A stretch of DNA of 64,000 nt from contig NZ_CP018744.1 in assembly GCF_001922545.1 (NCBI RefSeq), positions 841,639 to 905,638 of the forward strand, given 5' to 3'. This DNA comes from Borreliella garinii. GTDB taxonomy: Bacteria > Spirochaetota > Spirochaetia > Borreliales > Borreliaceae. Positions within the stretch are counted from its first letter, which is position 1. Each line of letters opens with the position of its first letter. The notes under the pieces are model-generated. The model did no database searches. It had not been told where the DNA came from and saw only the letters and a program-made list of their open reading frames with translations. The translations under genes and the position numbers were made by a program. This document shows positions 36,508 through 48,210 of this stretch, one piece after another.

Positions 36508-37542
36508 TTTTTTATTTTCCAATTTCCACAAACCTTTGCCCTGAGTTAATATGTAAATTGTGTTGTTTGATACAGGAATAATATCGTTAAGACCCGTTTT
36601 GCTTAGCTGGGAACCGTTATAAGCTCCAGGTTCTACAGATTTTGAAGGTGCTTGTAAAGCAAAAATTCCTTCTTTATTTTTTGTAAATTCTGCAAATCCA
36701 TTATTGCTTCCGATTAATATCACATCATTAAATTCCCTTGCAAAGTATCCGCTAAATTCACCTACTTCGTCTTGAATAAATATTGGCGTTGTGTAATTAT
36801 TTGCATTCGAATACATTTTAAATTTTGTTTCTAAACTATTATAACCACCAGTCATTACTAAAATTTCAGAAAAACCTCTAATGTTTGTTTTAATTATAGG
36901 CATTATTTCTTTGGCTTGTTGGTAGTCTATGTTTGTGTATGTATTATTATGTATTTGCCATACTTTAAGTGAATTTCCTGTAATTAAGTTACCTTCATTT
37001 GATATTTGATAAAATTTATCATTTTCAGTAGCTTGTGATGGTGTTTTGTCGACTCCTTCTAGATTAAAAATTCTCTCTTTATTATTTTTGTCTATAGCTA
37101 AAATATATGCTTCTTTTATGCCATCGTTTCCCACAGATTTTAAGAATTTATACGCTTTTAGTGGTTTTTTAAATTTTAATGCCCAATCTTTTCCATTTAG
37201 CTCGCAAACTTCTAGTTCTGCTTTTTTGTTTTGCGCTAAAAGATAGGTTTTCCCAGATACATTTACAATGTCATTTATAAACTCATAAGAATCGCTTAAG
37301 TCAATTTTTTCAACCTTGCCGTTTTCTTTTTTAAATAAATGCATGGCTGCAATATAGAGAGTTTCTCCTACTAGAGAAATTCCCCTTGGGCTTGAACTGC
37401 CTAAAATGTTATATTCATGTTTTATTTTTTGCAGATTTCCTAGTTGGGAAAATATGGATTCGCTTGAGCATGTCAGTAGTAAAAATATTAATAGGTTTAA
37501 AATTATTTTTTTTTTTAAATAGTTTTCATATTTTTGTTTCAT
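36493..37542 (-). CDS. Outer-membrane assembly lipoprotein (BamB-type, BAM complex)
   Basis: A 349-residue lipoprotein: basic N-terminus, hydrophobic core and lipobox LLTC at about residues 22-25. The mature part has repeated short beta motifs ([51 protein letters not shown]), consistent with a beta propeller. The B. burgdorferi orthologue BB0028 has been reported as a BAM complex constituent with BB0324; the BamB comparison rests on the propeller pattern. Cotranscribed 7 bases after an outer-membrane barrel candidate. Confidence 0.78.
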   Translation of the reverse strand: MKQKYENYLKKKIILNLLIFLLLTCSSESIFSQLGNLQKIKHEYNILGSSSPRGISLVGETLYIAAMHLFKKENGKVEKIDLSDSYEFINDIVNVSGKTYLLAQNKKAELEVCELNGKDWALKFKKPLKAYKFLKSVGNDGIKEAYILAIDKNNKERIFNLEGVDKTPSQATENDKFYQISNEGNLITGNSLKVWQIHNNTYTNIDYQQAKEIMPIIKTNIRGFSEILVMTGGYNSLETKFKMYSNANNYTTPIFIQDEVGEFSGYFAREFNDVILIGSNNGFAEFTKNKEGIFALQAPSKSVEPGAYNGSQLSKTGLNDIIPVSNNTIYILTQGKGLWKLENKKLTKE

Positions 37543-37549
37543 TTTTGTC

Positions 37550-38188
37550 CTACAATTTATTTACATTTACTGTAACTGATAATGATATAAGTGCAAAATG
37601 TGCCATTTTAGCAGAATTTCCAAATTCAAACATCATCCACCAGGATGTTGTTGCTCCAAAAGACCATTTATAGTTAAAGTTCCATAAAATTCCAGATCCA
37701 AAAGCGATTGTAGGGAGCGCATCAAAAGTTCTTAAATTTGTAATATTATTATTTCTATCTCCATATGTATTAAGAGAAAACCCTATATTTGTGAAAATTG
37801 GGATTTGGAATAATTCTCCTATGTCAAATATATAGTTTATTGAAAATGTAATAGGCACACTATAAAAAATTTTACCTACACTTGAATCTGGATTTAATAT
37901 ATTAAAAGAATGGTTAATATCAAAGTTAAACATATATCTTAGTTCAAGTCCAATTGCTAAATTATTTAAAATATGATACTGATATTTTATTGCTCCAATA
38001 CCTCCTGGATATAAATTGGTAGGATAAGCTTTTGATAGGTCGTTGTAAAAAATAGGTACCCCAACGCTTAAATCTATTCCCAAAGTAGAGTTTGTATGCC
38101 TATCAATGTTGACTGCGGCTTCAATTTTTTTTATGTTTACACTAATTAACAAGACTGCAATTAGCGTTATAAAAAAATACTTTTTCAT
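37550..38188 (-). CDS. Predicted outer-membrane beta-barrel protein
   Basis: A 212-residue protein with a Sec signal peptide (about residues 1-24, ...KKIEA|AVN) and alternating hydrophobic strands, for example GIGAIKYQYHILNNLAIGLE, YSVPITFSINYIFDI and FALISLSVTVNV. The pattern fits an eight- to ten-strand barrel, but the last residue is Leu rather than Phe. Directly upstream of the BamB-type lipoprotein gene. B31 order BB0027. Confidence 0.68.
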   Translation of the reverse strand: MKKYFFITLIAVLLISVNIKKIEAAVNIDRHTNSTLGIDLSVGVPIFYNDLSKAYPTNLYPGGIGAIKYQYHILNNLAIGLELRYMFNFDINHSFNILNPDSSVGKIFYSVPITFSINYIFDIGELFQIPIFTNIGFSLNTYGDRNNNITNLRTFDALPTIAFGSGILWNFNYKWSFGATTSWWMMFEFGNSAKMAHFALISLSVTVNVNKL

Positions 38189-38337
38189 TATTCTCCATTC
38201 TTTTAAAATTATTATCCTTGTTTATTATAGTTGAAAATAAATTTAATTACAATTTGAAATTTAGTAGTTTAGCTTTCCTTATATTGACAATCTAAGTATA
38301 ATATTAAGGTAATCTTATTAGGTTTAAGAGGCATGTT

Positions 38338-39243
38338 TTGAATACTGTGTTTAATGGGAAGGATTTTGCGAATAAGTATTATTTAATATTGAAAGAATTC
38401 TTAAAACAGCACGATTTGAGAGATAAAATTGCATTAAAAGTTATTTTAGCAAATGATGAGCCTGCAAGCAAGCTTTATGTTTCAATTAAGAATAGAGTTG
38501 CAAAAGAGATTGGTTTAAATGTTGAAGTAATTAAATTTTCTGCGAATTCTGTTCAAAGCGATATTCTAGAAGTAATTGATAGAGAAAATAAAAATTTAAG
38601 TACAGATGGGATTATTGTGCAATTGCCCCTTTTGAAGGATATGGATTCAAATTCTATTTTAAATAGCATAGTGTATTCAAAAGATGTTGATGGCCTATCT
38701 TTTGTTAATTTAGGTAAAATGATTTTGGGTGATAAAAAAGGATTTATTCCTTGTACAGCTCTTGCTTTATTAAAGATTTTGCGAGATGAAGGAATAAGAA
38801 CATCAGGGAAAACGGTTGTTGTAGTTGGTAGAAGTCCTCTTGTAGGAAAGCCTATTTCAATCTTACTCTCATCAAAGCCTTATGATGCAACTGTTATTGC
38901 TTGTCACAGCAAAAGCATTTATTTAGATGTTTATTTAAGGCAGGCAGATATTGTTATTTCTGCTGTTGGTAAGCCCAAGTTGATAGATAAAAGCATGTTG
39001 TGCGGGGAACCTTATGTTATTGATATTGGTATTTCTGAGGTTGAAACTGATAACGGAAAAATTCTCTCAGGTGATACAGATTTTGACAATATTAAAGATT
39101 GTGTTAAATTTATTACTCCTGTTAAGGGAGGAATAGGGCCTGTTACGGTTCTTATGTTAATGTTTAATACAATTAAAGCTCATTTAATCAATAATAATAT
39201 GTTTGACATTTTAGATCGGTTGGAAAAATTAGTGGAGGTGTAA
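38338..39243 (+). CDS. folD: Methylene-tetrahydrofolate dehydrogenase/cyclohydrolase
   Basis: The bifunctional folate enzyme that makes 10-formyl-tetrahydrofolate, the donor for Fmt. Motifs: SKLYVSIKNRVAKEIG with the catalytic Tyr/Lys region, DGIIVQLPL, PCTALALLKIL and VVGRSPLVGKP for NADP binding, GGIGPVTVLMLM at the end. TTG 38338 follows AAGAGG; TATAAT lies at 38297-38302. 301 residues. Its stop is immediately before yebC. Confidence 0.95.
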   Translation: MNTVFNGKDFANKYYLILKEFLKQHDLRDKIALKVILANDEPASKLYVSIKNRVAKEIGLNVEVIKFSANSVQSDILEVIDRENKNLSTDGIIVQLPLLKDMDSNSILNSIVYSKDVDGLSFVNLGKMILGDKKGFIPCTALALLKILRDEGIRTSGKTVVVVGRSPLVGKPISILLSSKPYDATVIACHSKSIYLDVYLRQADIVISAVGKPKLIDKSMLCGEPYVIDIGISEVETDNGKILSGDTDFDNIKDCVKFITPVKGGIGPVTVLMLMFNTIKAHLINNNMFDILDRLEKLVEV

Positions 39244-39975
39244 ATGTCTGGTCACAGCAAATGGTCAACAATAAAGAGAAAAAAAGGTGCTCTTGACGCA
39301 AAGCGTAATAAAATTTTTACAAAACTAATAAGAGAAATAACTATTGCAGCTAAAATAGGCGGGGGAGATGTTGAGTCTAATCCAAGACTAAGGGTCGCTG
39401 TTAATAAGGCTAAGGTTGCCAATATGCCAAAAGATAATATTGAGAAGGCAATAAAAAAGGGCATTGGCGGTAATGAAGGGGTTGAATATTTTGAAATAAC
39501 TTATGAGGCTTATGCTCTTTATGGAGTGGCTCTAATGATTAAATGCTTGACAGACAATAAAAACAGAACTTCCAGTGATGTAAAAAGCGTTCTTGCAAAA
39601 GGTGGAGGGTCTCTTGGTACTCCAGGTTCAGTCTCATATATGTTTTACAGAAAGGGTCTTATTGTTTACAATTTAGAAAAATATCTTGAGGATGAAATAA
39701 TGGAATTTGCGTTAGAAGCTGGTGCTGAAGATATTTTGGTTTCAAACAATGAAGCGGAAGTTATAACAAATCCTGATGATTTTGATAAAGTCTTATCTTT
39801 TTTGAAAACTAAATTTAAAGAAGAGATGGCAGAGGTAGCTTTAATTCCTGAAAATAAAATTTCCTTAAACAAAGAGCAAGCAGAAAAAATAATTCTTCTT
39901 ATTGAAAAGCTTGAAGACTTTGATGATGTTCAGGAAGTAATTCATAATTTGGAGATTCCAGAAGAATTAAGCTAA
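39244..39975 (+). CDS. yebC: YebC/TACO1-family protein
   Basis: A conserved 243-residue protein beginning MSGHSKWSTIKRKKGALDA, the YebC N-terminus, with the three-domain family layout. Family members have been reported to act as translation factors easing proline-rich stalls and as DNA-binding regulators (also reported for B. burgdorferi). ATG starts directly after the folD stop with GGAGG in the folD end. B31 order BB0025. Confidence 0.93.
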   Translation: MSGHSKWSTIKRKKGALDAKRNKIFTKLIREITIAAKIGGGDVESNPRLRVAVNKAKVANMPKDNIEKAIKKGIGGNEGVEYFEITYEAYALYGVALMIKCLTDNKNRTSSDVKSVLAKGGGSLGTPGSVSYMFYRKGLIVYNLEKYLEDEIMEFALEAGAEDILVSNNEAEVITNPDDFDKVLSFLKTKFKEEMAEVALIPENKISLNKEQAEKIILLIEKLEDFDDVQEVIHNLEIPEELS

Positions 39976-39989
39976 GTTTATAGTTTTAT

Positions 39990-41129
39990 TTAAATCTTTT
40001 CGTAGTAGACTTTGTAGATTTTATTTCCAAAATCATCTGAAAAAAGAATTGAACCGTCGTAATATGTGATTATATCAACAGGGCGTCCAAATTTAGAGTT
40101 ATTGTGCTTTAAAAATCCAGATAAGAAAACCTTATAATTTTTTGCTATTTTTTTTTGTGGATCAATATCTAGCGTAGTTATCCTGTAGCCAACAGGAGAG
40201 GATCTGTTCCATGACCCGTGTTCTGCTATAAATAATTTATTTATATATTCTTTTGGAAAGTTATTTCCTTGGTAAAAATGTATTCCAAGCGGAGCTACAT
40301 GTGCAGGAAGTTCATAAATAGATGGGCTAAACTTAGTGTTTTTTGGTGCTTTGGTATAAAAATTGTAATTTTTTTGGTTTTTCCCAAACATATAGGGAAA
40401 TCCAAAATGTTCTTTATCTTTGATTATTAGGTTTATTTCATCTGGGGGAATGTTATCTCCCAATCCGTCTTGGCCATTGTCGCTGAAATATATTTCATTG
40501 CTAATTGGATGAAAATCAAATCCGACTGAGTTTCTTACTCCAAAAGCTATTATTTCTTCTTTTTTTGTTTTTAAATCAATGCTTAGAATTATTGCTTCTT
40601 TTTTTGAAGGAATTTTGGCATTATGTTGGGATCCTATGTTTACTATTAATTTGTTATTTTTAGGATCCACTTTAATATAACGTCCAGCATGCATTTTGGT
40701 AGTATTTTTTGGTAAAAGTGAAAAAATTTGCATTTTCCATGTATAGTCTTTATTTGCTTTTATGCTTTTATTAATTTCTTCTTTTACATTTTTAACTACA
40801 TATATTTTATCTACAGAAGATATATACAATTTATTGTCCCAATAAGCAATACCAATAGGTTTTTTTAGAGTTTTTGCTATGGTATAAATTTTTTTGTTTT
40901 TTGTTACAAAGTATGCAAAAGTACTTCCAGATCCTATGAATATGTTTCCATCTTGATCGCTTGTAATTCCTCTTGGTTTTTCAATTGTATTGTTTAAAAA
41001 AATTTCGACTTTAAATCCATTTGGAACTTTTAGTGCGGTTGTTATTTCTTCTGCTGCCATAGTTATAGATGAGATTAAAAAAATACTTGTAATTAATAGA
41101 AAATAGCTATATAGAAATTGATTTTTCAT
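39990..41129 (-). CDS. Exported PQQ-type sugar dehydrogenase-like beta-propeller
   Basis: A 379-residue protein with a signal peptide (about residues 1-25) and a GSDH/sorbosone-type six-blade propeller: NGFKVEIFLNN, KPRGITSDQDGNIFIGSGS, GRYIKVDPKNNKLIVNIGSQ, VRNSVGFDFHP, FSDNGQDGLGDNIPPDEINL, FIAEHGSWNRS and PVDIITYYDGSILFSDD. The Arg/Asn/Asp and HGSWNR sites of the family are conserved. Substrate unknown; Borrelia is not known to make PQQ, so a scavenged ligand or non-enzymatic role is possible. B31 order BB0024. Confidence 0.82.
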   Translation of the reverse strand: MKNQFLYSYFLLITSIFLISSITMAAEEITTALKVPNGFKVEIFLNNTIEKPRGITSDQDGNIFIGSGSTFAYFVTKNKKIYTIAKTLKKPIGIAYWDNKLYISSVDKIYVVKNVKEEINKSIKANKDYTWKMQIFSLLPKNTTKMHAGRYIKVDPKNNKLIVNIGSQHNAKIPSKKEAIILSIDLKTKKEEIIAFGVRNSVGFDFHPISNEIYFSDNGQDGLGDNIPPDEINLIIKDKEHFGFPYMFGKNQKNYNFYTKAPKNTKFSPSIYELPAHVAPLGIHFYQGNNFPKEYINKLFIAEHGSWNRSSPVGYRITTLDIDPQKKIAKNYKVFLSGFLKHNNSKFGRPVDIITYYDGSILFSDDFGNKIYKVYYEKI

Positions 41130-41162
41130 TTAGTGTCCTTTTTTTTATTTAATGCTTTTGCT

Positions 41163-41191
41163 TTAAATTGGATGTTTCTGTGTAATATAAT
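41163..41191 (+). promoter_or_regulatory. Promoter placed for a leaderless ruvA mRNA
   Basis: TTAAAT at 41163-41168, 17-base spacer, TATAAT at 41186-41191. The ruvA ATG begins at 41200, so transcription would start at or within about 3 bases of it. No Shine-Dalgarno precedes the ATG. Confidence 0.55.
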
Positions 41192-41199
41192 TTAATTAT

Positions 41200-41790
41200 A
41201 TGATAAATAAGATTCATGGTAAAGTTATAGAAAAAAAAGAATCTAGTTTAGTTTTAATGACTACTGTTTTTGAATTTGAGCTTTTAGTTAGTGCATTTTG
41301 CCTTGCTAATTTTAAGTTGTCAGACAAGGTTGAACTTTTTACTTATCTTTATGCTAGAGAAAATGAATTAAAGCTTTTTGGGTTTCTAAATTCAGATGAA
41401 AGAGAGATTTTTAAAAGTCTTATTGGAGTAAGCGGAATAGGGCCAAGGGCTGCTTTAAGAGTGCTTTCTAATATAAGGTATAATGAGTTTAAGGACGCTA
41501 TTGATAGAGAGGATGTTGAGCTTGTTTCTAAAATCAAAGGTATTGGCAAAAAAATGGCTGGTAAAATGTTTTTACATCTTCAGGGTAAGCTTTTGATTAA
41601 TAATGAGCTTGAATCTAGTCTTTTTGGATTTAAAGAATTAGAAGAATCAATTGTTAGCATGGGTTTTGACAGAAAAATTGTAAATAGCAAGCTTAAGGAG
41701 GCTTGCGATCTAATTGAATTTTCAAATTTAAAAGACTCTGAAAAGGAACAGTTTTTATTTAAGGAGGTTTTAAAAAGAATGTCGAATTAA
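41200..41790 (+). CDS. ruvA: Holliday junction helicase subunit RuvA
   Basis: Binds Holliday junctions and loads RuvB. The OB-fold N-domain is followed by two helix-hairpin-helix motifs (LIGVSGIGPRAALRVLS and KIKGIGKKMAGKMFL, about residues 72-115) and a C-terminal RuvB-binding domain. 196 residues is full length. No Shine-Dalgarno; see the promoter entry. Followed by ruvB and queA in the conserved order. Confidence 0.95.
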   Translation: MINKIHGKVIEKKESSLVLMTTVFEFELLVSAFCLANFKLSDKVELFTYLYARENELKLFGFLNSDEREIFKSLIGVSGIGPRAALRVLSNIRYNEFKDAIDREDVELVSKIKGIGKKMAGKMFLHLQGKLLINNELESSLFGFKELEESIVSMGFDRKIVNSKLKEACDLIEFSNLKDSEKEQFLFKEVLKRMSN

Positions 41791-41834
41791 TTATTAGTTT
41801 TTGATAGTTATAAAATAGTCTTTAAGAGGTGTTT

Positions 41835-42878
41835 ATGAAAGACGAAAATAGTATAAACTTTTTAAGTTCTAATGAAAATTATTTATATGATAAGAGTGAA
41901 AATGAGCTTAGGCCTAAAGTTTTTGAAGATTTCAAAGGTCAGGTTAATGTTAAAGAAACTCTTAGTATTTTTATAAGAGCTTCTAAAGAGAGAGGTGAAG
42001 CTTTAGATCATGTTTTTTTAAGTGGTCCTCCGGGCCTTGGAAAAACTACTCTTGCAAGTATTATTGCCTTTGAGATGAATGCTTCGATTAAGATTACTTC
42101 AGCTCCGGCTTTTGACAAACCCAAAGATATTATTGGAATTTTGACAGGTCTTGATGAGAAGAGTGTTTTATTTATTGATGAAATACATAGACTTAGACCA
42201 ATAATAGAAGAAATGCTTTGTATTGCCATGGAAGATTATGAGCTAGACTGGGTAATCGGGCAAGGAGCTAATGCAAGAACTGTTCGAATGCCACTTCCAA
42301 AATTCACATTGATTGGAGCTACTACTAAACCAGGAAAAGTAACATCTCCACTTTATGCGAGATTTGGGATTACTGCAAGATTTGAACTTTACAGCGAAAT
42401 AGAGCTTGTTGAGATAATAAAGAGAAATTCTATTATTTTAAATATTGAAATAGAAGAGGATGCTGCATTTCTTCTTGCAAGAAGTTCAAGAGGAACTCCC
42501 CGTATAGCAAATAGATTGCTAAGACGAATAAGAGATATTGCTCAGGTAACTGGAAGTTTGGTTGTCACAAGCGACATTGTTTCAATTGGGCTTGAAATGC
42601 TTAGAATTGATGGAGAAGGTCTTGATGAGCAAGATAGAAATATTTTAAGAAGTTTAATATTGAAATTTAATGGGGGACCTGTAGGCGTTGATACTTTGGC
42701 TATTTCTGTAGGGGAGACAGCAGATTCTCTTGAAGATTTTTATGAACCTTATTTAATTATGAAAGGATTTATTAACAGAACTCACAGAGGTCGTAAAGCT
42801 ACTGAGTTTGCGTATCTTCACTTAAACTTAGAGATGAAAGAGGATAATATTAGTGAAAACCAAAGAGTTTCATTTTAA
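41835..42878 (+). CDS. ruvB: Holliday junction helicase subunit RuvB
   Basis: The AAA+ motor for branch migration. [11 protein letters not shown] (Walker A), LFIDEIHRL (Walker B), the RuvB insertion, [18 protein letters not shown] (sensor 1 region) and [16 protein letters not shown] (sensor 2) are present. ATG 41835 is 5 bases after AAGAGG; the frame from GTG 41829 would start inside that site. 347 residues. Overlaps queA by 26 bases. Confidence 0.96.
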   Translation: MKDENSINFLSSNENYLYDKSENELRPKVFEDFKGQVNVKETLSIFIRASKERGEALDHVFLSGPPGLGKTTLASIIAFEMNASIKITSAPAFDKPKDIIGILTGLDEKSVLFIDEIHRLRPIIEEMLCIAMEDYELDWVIGQGANARTVRMPLPKFTLIGATTKPGKVTSPLYARFGITARFELYSEIELVEIIKRNSIILNIEIEEDAAFLLARSSRGTPRIANRLLRRIRDIAQVTGSLVVTSDIVSIGLEMLRIDGEGLDEQDRNILRSLILKFNGGPVGVDTLAISVGETADSLEDFYEPYLIMKGFINRTHRGRKATEFAYLHLNLEMKEDNISENQRVSF

Positions 42879-43893
42879 TTTACCCTATTCTTTAATAGCT
42901 CAATATCCAAGTGAAAAAAGAGGATCTTCAAGGTTAATGGTGCTAGATCCTAATTTGCAAAAAATTTATCATGAAAATTCTGTAAACAATATTTTAAAAT
43001 ATATAAATAGCGATACTTTTATTATTTTTAATAACTCAAAAGTTAGAAAATCAAGAATGTATGCAGAATCAGAGATGGGTAATAATATTGAATTTTTAAT
43101 TTTAGATAGAATTGGCACTGATTTGTTTACTGCGTTGATTTCTAAGTCTAAAAAGCAAATTGTTGGCAATGTTTACAAATTCCCTGAAGGACTAATGGGC
43201 GAAATTTTGTCAAAAAATAATAGTGAAATTGTTTTAAAATTTGATAATAATGTTGATGAAGATTATTTTGAAAAACATGGTTTTGTTCCTATACCTCCTT
43301 ACATTAAAAGAGATTATGATAAAATAGATGAAGATCGATATCAAACTGTTTATTCTAAGTATGTTGGGTCGGCAGCTTCTGCAACCGCAGGTTTGCACTT
43401 TAGTAGGGATTTGTTTTCTGCTTTTGAAAAGAACAATATTGAATATGATTTTATCACTCTTCATGTGGGGCTTGGCACTTTTCTTCCTGTAAGATCAAAA
43501 AAGGTTGAAGAACATAATATGCATTTTGAAACTTTTTTAATAGAAAATTCTGTGGCTGCTAGATTGGAGAATGCTAAATTTCTTGGTAAAAAAATTTTAT
43601 CAATTGGCACCACAACGCTTAGGGCCCTAGAGTCATCTTATGACAATAAGCTTAAAAAATTTAAAACAGGTCAGCAAAGTACAAATCTTTTTATTTATCC
43701 TGGTAAAAATTATTGTTTTAAGTTTGTTGACATGCTTTTTACAAATTTTCATACACCACAATCTACTCTTTTGATGCTGGTCTCTTCATTTGCAGGCAAA
43801 GATTTTGTGTTTAGCTCTTATGAAGAAGCTATAAATAAAGGTTATAAATTTTTTTCTTATGGTGATGCGATGTTAGTTTTAAATCATATATAG
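42853..43893 (+). CDS. queA: S-adenosylmethionine:tRNA ribosyltransferase-isomerase
   Basis: Adds the epoxycyclopentanediol precursor to 7-aminomethyl-deazaguanine in tRNA during queuosine synthesis. [49 protein letters not shown] and [20 protein letters not shown] match the family. Start GTG 42853 lies inside ruvB with GAGGA upstream; 346 residues. The YhhQ-type transporter genes in this window could supply its pathway with precursor. Confidence 0.95.
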   Translation: MKTKEFHFNLPYSLIAQYPSEKRGSSRLMVLDPNLQKIYHENSVNNILKYINSDTFIIFNNSKVRKSRMYAESEMGNNIEFLILDRIGTDLFTALISKSKKQIVGNVYKFPEGLMGEILSKNNSEIVLKFDNNVDEDYFEKHGFVPIPPYIKRDYDKIDEDRYQTVYSKYVGSAASATAGLHFSRDLFSAFEKNNIEYDFITLHVGLGTFLPVRSKKVEEHNMHFETFLIENSVAARLENAKFLGKKILSIGTTTLRALESSYDNKLKKFKTGQQSTNLFIYPGKNYCFKFVDMLFTNFHTPQSTLLMLVSSFAGKDFVFSSYEEAINKGYKFFSYGDAMLVLNHI

Positions 43894-43955
43894 ATATTAG
43901 TTGTGAATTATTTTAATATTTAAGTTAGGATAGACGCTCAATTTAATTTAATTAA

Positions 43956-45638
<1,683 letters not shown>

Positions 45639-45645
45639 AAAATTT

Positions 45646-46158
45646 ATGCTTATTGGAAGCTTGTTATTGTTTTTTAGTGTTTTGAATGTTTATTCAAATT
45701 CACTTGATTGTTCCAAGCCGAATTTCAATTATTTAAATTTAAGTATTGCCAAAAGTTTGCCATTGCAAGACAAATTAACTTCCAGTGGCAATTTTGCTTC
45801 TCAAAAAAAAAATAATATACCTGTTTTTGATAAGGACGATTCTTTTCTTTATAAAAATATTCAAGAGAATAAAGCTTTAAATCTTGAGAATGATCTTGCG
45901 TCAAAATCAGCAAAAGATTTGTTTAGGTTTTCAGCTATTAGCATTGGGTCTTTTCCAATAGTTTTATTTTTAAGCTTGTTTTTTTTTGATGTAGGATATT
46001 ATTTTTATAGCGGAATGAATGCAAATTACGTTCCATATCCTTTTTCAAATGGCCCTAGTTTTTCAAAAGATGAAATTTATAAAAAATTTATTATTTCAGC
46101 TTCCATTGGGGCTATGGTTGCATTAACTATTGCTTTGATTGATTATTTGCTTCAGTGA
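45646..46158 (+). CDS. Exported or membrane protein, unknown
   Basis: A 170-residue protein with a signal-like N-terminus (residues 1-17), a polar middle and two membrane helices (about residues 95-117, SIGSFPIVLFLSLFFFDVGY, and 150-167). The loop between them carries NYVPYPFSNGPSFSKDE. It lies 7 bases after pfp and has no clear Shine-Dalgarno. The layout loosely recalls other small Borrelia membrane proteins; I do not recognise a family. B31 order BB0019. Confidence 0.7.
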   Translation: MLIGSLLLFFSVLNVYSNSLDCSKPNFNYLNLSIAKSLPLQDKLTSSGNFASQKKNNIPVFDKDDSFLYKNIQENKALNLENDLASKSAKDLFRFSAISIGSFPIVLFLSLFFFDVGYYFYSGMNANYVPYPFSNGPSFSKDEIYKKFIISASIGAMVALTIALIDYLLQ

Positions 46159-46159
46159 T

Positions 46160-47140
46160 ATGATAAGACTTAAGAAAGAATTTACTGTTAAAGAAAATGC
46201 TTTAAGATTAGATCTTTACTTATCAAATAATTTAGAAATTTTTACTAGAAGTCAAATTAAAAGAAGAAATGTAGAAGCGTTCAAAAAGAGTAATGGAAAA
46301 TTTTTTAAGATAAAATTGTCTAAGCCTGTTTTTAAGAATGATGAAATGTTGATTGAATTTGACAAAGAGAGTAATCAAATTGATTGTCTTAGGCCCAATA
46401 ATATCCCTATTGCTATAATTTATGAAGATTCTAATATTATTGTTATTAATAAACCACAAGGAATTTTAAGTCATCCTGGAATATCGCATTGGGATGATAC
46501 TGTTGTAAATTTTCTTTTATACCATATAAAAAGATTGAAAATTAATTTTAATGAAGAAAAAGTTAGACCTGGAATTGTTCATAGATTAGACAAAGATACT
46601 TCTGGAGTACTAATTTGTGCAAAAAACATTAACACTTTGAGCTTTTTAGCGCAGCAGTTTAAAGATAAAAAAACAAATAAAGTCTATATTGCAATTGTTA
46701 AGGGTAATTTTAATAGTTTTTCTGGAAGTATTGAATCTTTTATAGATAGAGATAAATACAATAGAAAAAAATTTAGTGTTTCTAAAGATAGGGGTAAAAA
46801 AGCATTAACAGAATATAGATTGTTGCTTAATTTTGGAGGATATTCTCTTTTAGCTTTAAAACCTAAGACCGGTCGTACGCATCAATTGAGAGTTCATATG
46901 AAATATCTTAATTTTCCAATATTGGGAGATGAAGTTTATGGTAGAGTAGATAGCAGTTTTAAAACAGTAACTTTAATGCTTCATTCTTATAAGCTTGAAG
47001 TTGATGTTGGAAAAAATTCTTTCAAGAAATTCATTTCTGAATTTCCCAAAAGATTTATTATTTTTTTGTCAAATTTTTACAAGAGCGATGAACTGAATTT
47101 GATTATTGATAATTTGATTCTCTTCTTAAAAGATTTTTAA
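46160..47140 (+). CDS. rluD: RluA/RluD-family 23S rRNA pseudouridine synthase
   Basis: An S4 domain (about residues 12-75) followed by the RluA catalytic domain with HRLDKDTSGVLI (catalytic Asp), RGKKALTEYR, PKTGRTHQLRVHM and ILGDEVYG. ATG 46160 is 1 base after the previous stop; the frame from 46139 would overlap it. 326 residues. RluD versus RluC identity is not certain from sequence. B31 order BB0018. Confidence 0.88.
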   Translation: MIRLKKEFTVKENALRLDLYLSNNLEIFTRSQIKRRNVEAFKKSNGKFFKIKLSKPVFKNDEMLIEFDKESNQIDCLRPNNIPIAIIYEDSNIIVINKPQGILSHPGISHWDDTVVNFLLYHIKRLKINFNEEKVRPGIVHRLDKDTSGVLICAKNINTLSFLAQQFKDKKTNKVYIAIVKGNFNSFSGSIESFIDRDKYNRKKFSVSKDRGKKALTEYRLLLNFGGYSLLALKPKTGRTHQLRVHMKYLNFPILGDEVYGRVDSSFKTVTLMLHSYKLEVDVGKNSFKKFISEFPKRFIIFLSNFYKSDELNLIIDNLILFLKDF

Positions 47141-48102
47141 TTTGAAATTTCTTGTTTTGATAAGGCTGAATCAGTTATTATTTTGCCCCCAGTTATTTCA
47201 TTAGTGTTAATAACAGTTATAAAACAATTTGGATCGACTTTTTGTGATATATACTTAATTCTTGACAAACGCATTATTGGAACTACTATAAATACTATGG
47301 TTTTTTCTGTTCCTGCCCAAGCTCCTTTTCCGCCTATTAATGTAGCGGCTAATTTTAACTTATTTGTAAGAAGATAAGCAATTTCTTTTCCTTTATCGGA
47401 AATGATTAATATCGCCTTTTGATTGCCAAATCCGGTGCTTGTTTTATCTGTCATGATAGATGTTACAAATGATGCTATTAGTGTATAAAGGGCTATTTCA
47501 ATATTAAAGAAAAAGGTCGCAAGTATTAATACTGCTAAGTTAACTATGAAGTTTGTTGTTCCAATGCTAATTGAATATTTTTCTTTAATGATCATCGCAA
47601 TTATATCTGATCCTCCTGAAGATCCTTTGCCCTTAAATATTAGTCCAAGTCCAAGTCCAGAAATAAGTCCGGCTAGTATTGATACAAGCATCATATCGTT
47701 AAGATGTATTTTATTTTGTAAAAACTGGGAATAGTTTATTACAATAGAATATAATCCCATTGCAATCCAACTTTGAATAATGAATGTTATATTTAGAAAT
47801 TTTATTCCAATAAGAAATAATGGGATGTTTAATGCAAATATTGTCCATCCTAAATTGAAGCTTAACAGGTAATGCATCATTAATGCGATTCCCCCAATTC
47901 CTCCACTAAGAAGTCCATGAGGAATATATAAAACATTTGTAGAAATTGCCATTAGTGCAGAGCCTAAAGCTATTTGTATTGTGCTGTCAAATATTAGTTT
48001 GGGATTTTTAGTTATAGTTTTTATTTTTTTTGTTAGTATTATGAATAATAGTTTGAGTTTTTTTTTAATTCTGCGACGACTTATCTTTTTTTTCTTTTTC
48101 AT
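47137..48102 (-). CDS. YitT-family membrane protein (DUF161 plus DUF2179)
   Basis: A 321-residue protein with a strongly basic N-terminus (KKKKKISRRRIKKKLK), five to six membrane helices (about residues 40-225) with the YitT motifs HGLLSGGIGGIALM and KGKGSSGGSDIIAM, and a C-terminal cytosolic DUF2179 domain (GFGNQKAILIISDKGKEI). The role of the family is unknown; transport has been suggested. It overlaps the rluD stop by 4 bases. B31 order BB0017. Confidence 0.85.
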   Translation of the reverse strand: MKKKKKISRRRIKKKLKLLFIILTKKIKTITKNPKLIFDSTIQIALGSALMAISTNVLYIPHGLLSGGIGGIALMMHYLLSFNLGWTIFALNIPLFLIGIKFLNITFIIQSWIAMGLYSIVINYSQFLQNKIHLNDMMLVSILAGLISGLGLGLIFKGKGSSGGSDIIAMIIKEKYSISIGTTNFIVNLAVLILATFFFNIEIALYTLIASFVTSIMTDKTSTGFGNQKAILIISDKGKEIAYLLTNKLKLAATLIGGKGAWAGTEKTIVFIVVPIMRLSRIKYISQKVDPNCFITVINTNEITGGKIITDSALSKQEISN

Positions 48103-48210
48103 CTTAACTCTAAAGTTGCTTTTAAGCTATACGTTAATAATTTATTTGAATTCTATATTAATTTTGCAAAAAAAACAATTTTATTCCCTTTTTTTATTTT
48201 TTTTGATATT

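Noticed and set aside
38284..38302. TTGACA next to TATAAT upstream of folD as a promoter
   Set aside because: Only 7 bases separate them. TATAAT may still be used with another -35, so no promoter feature was listed.
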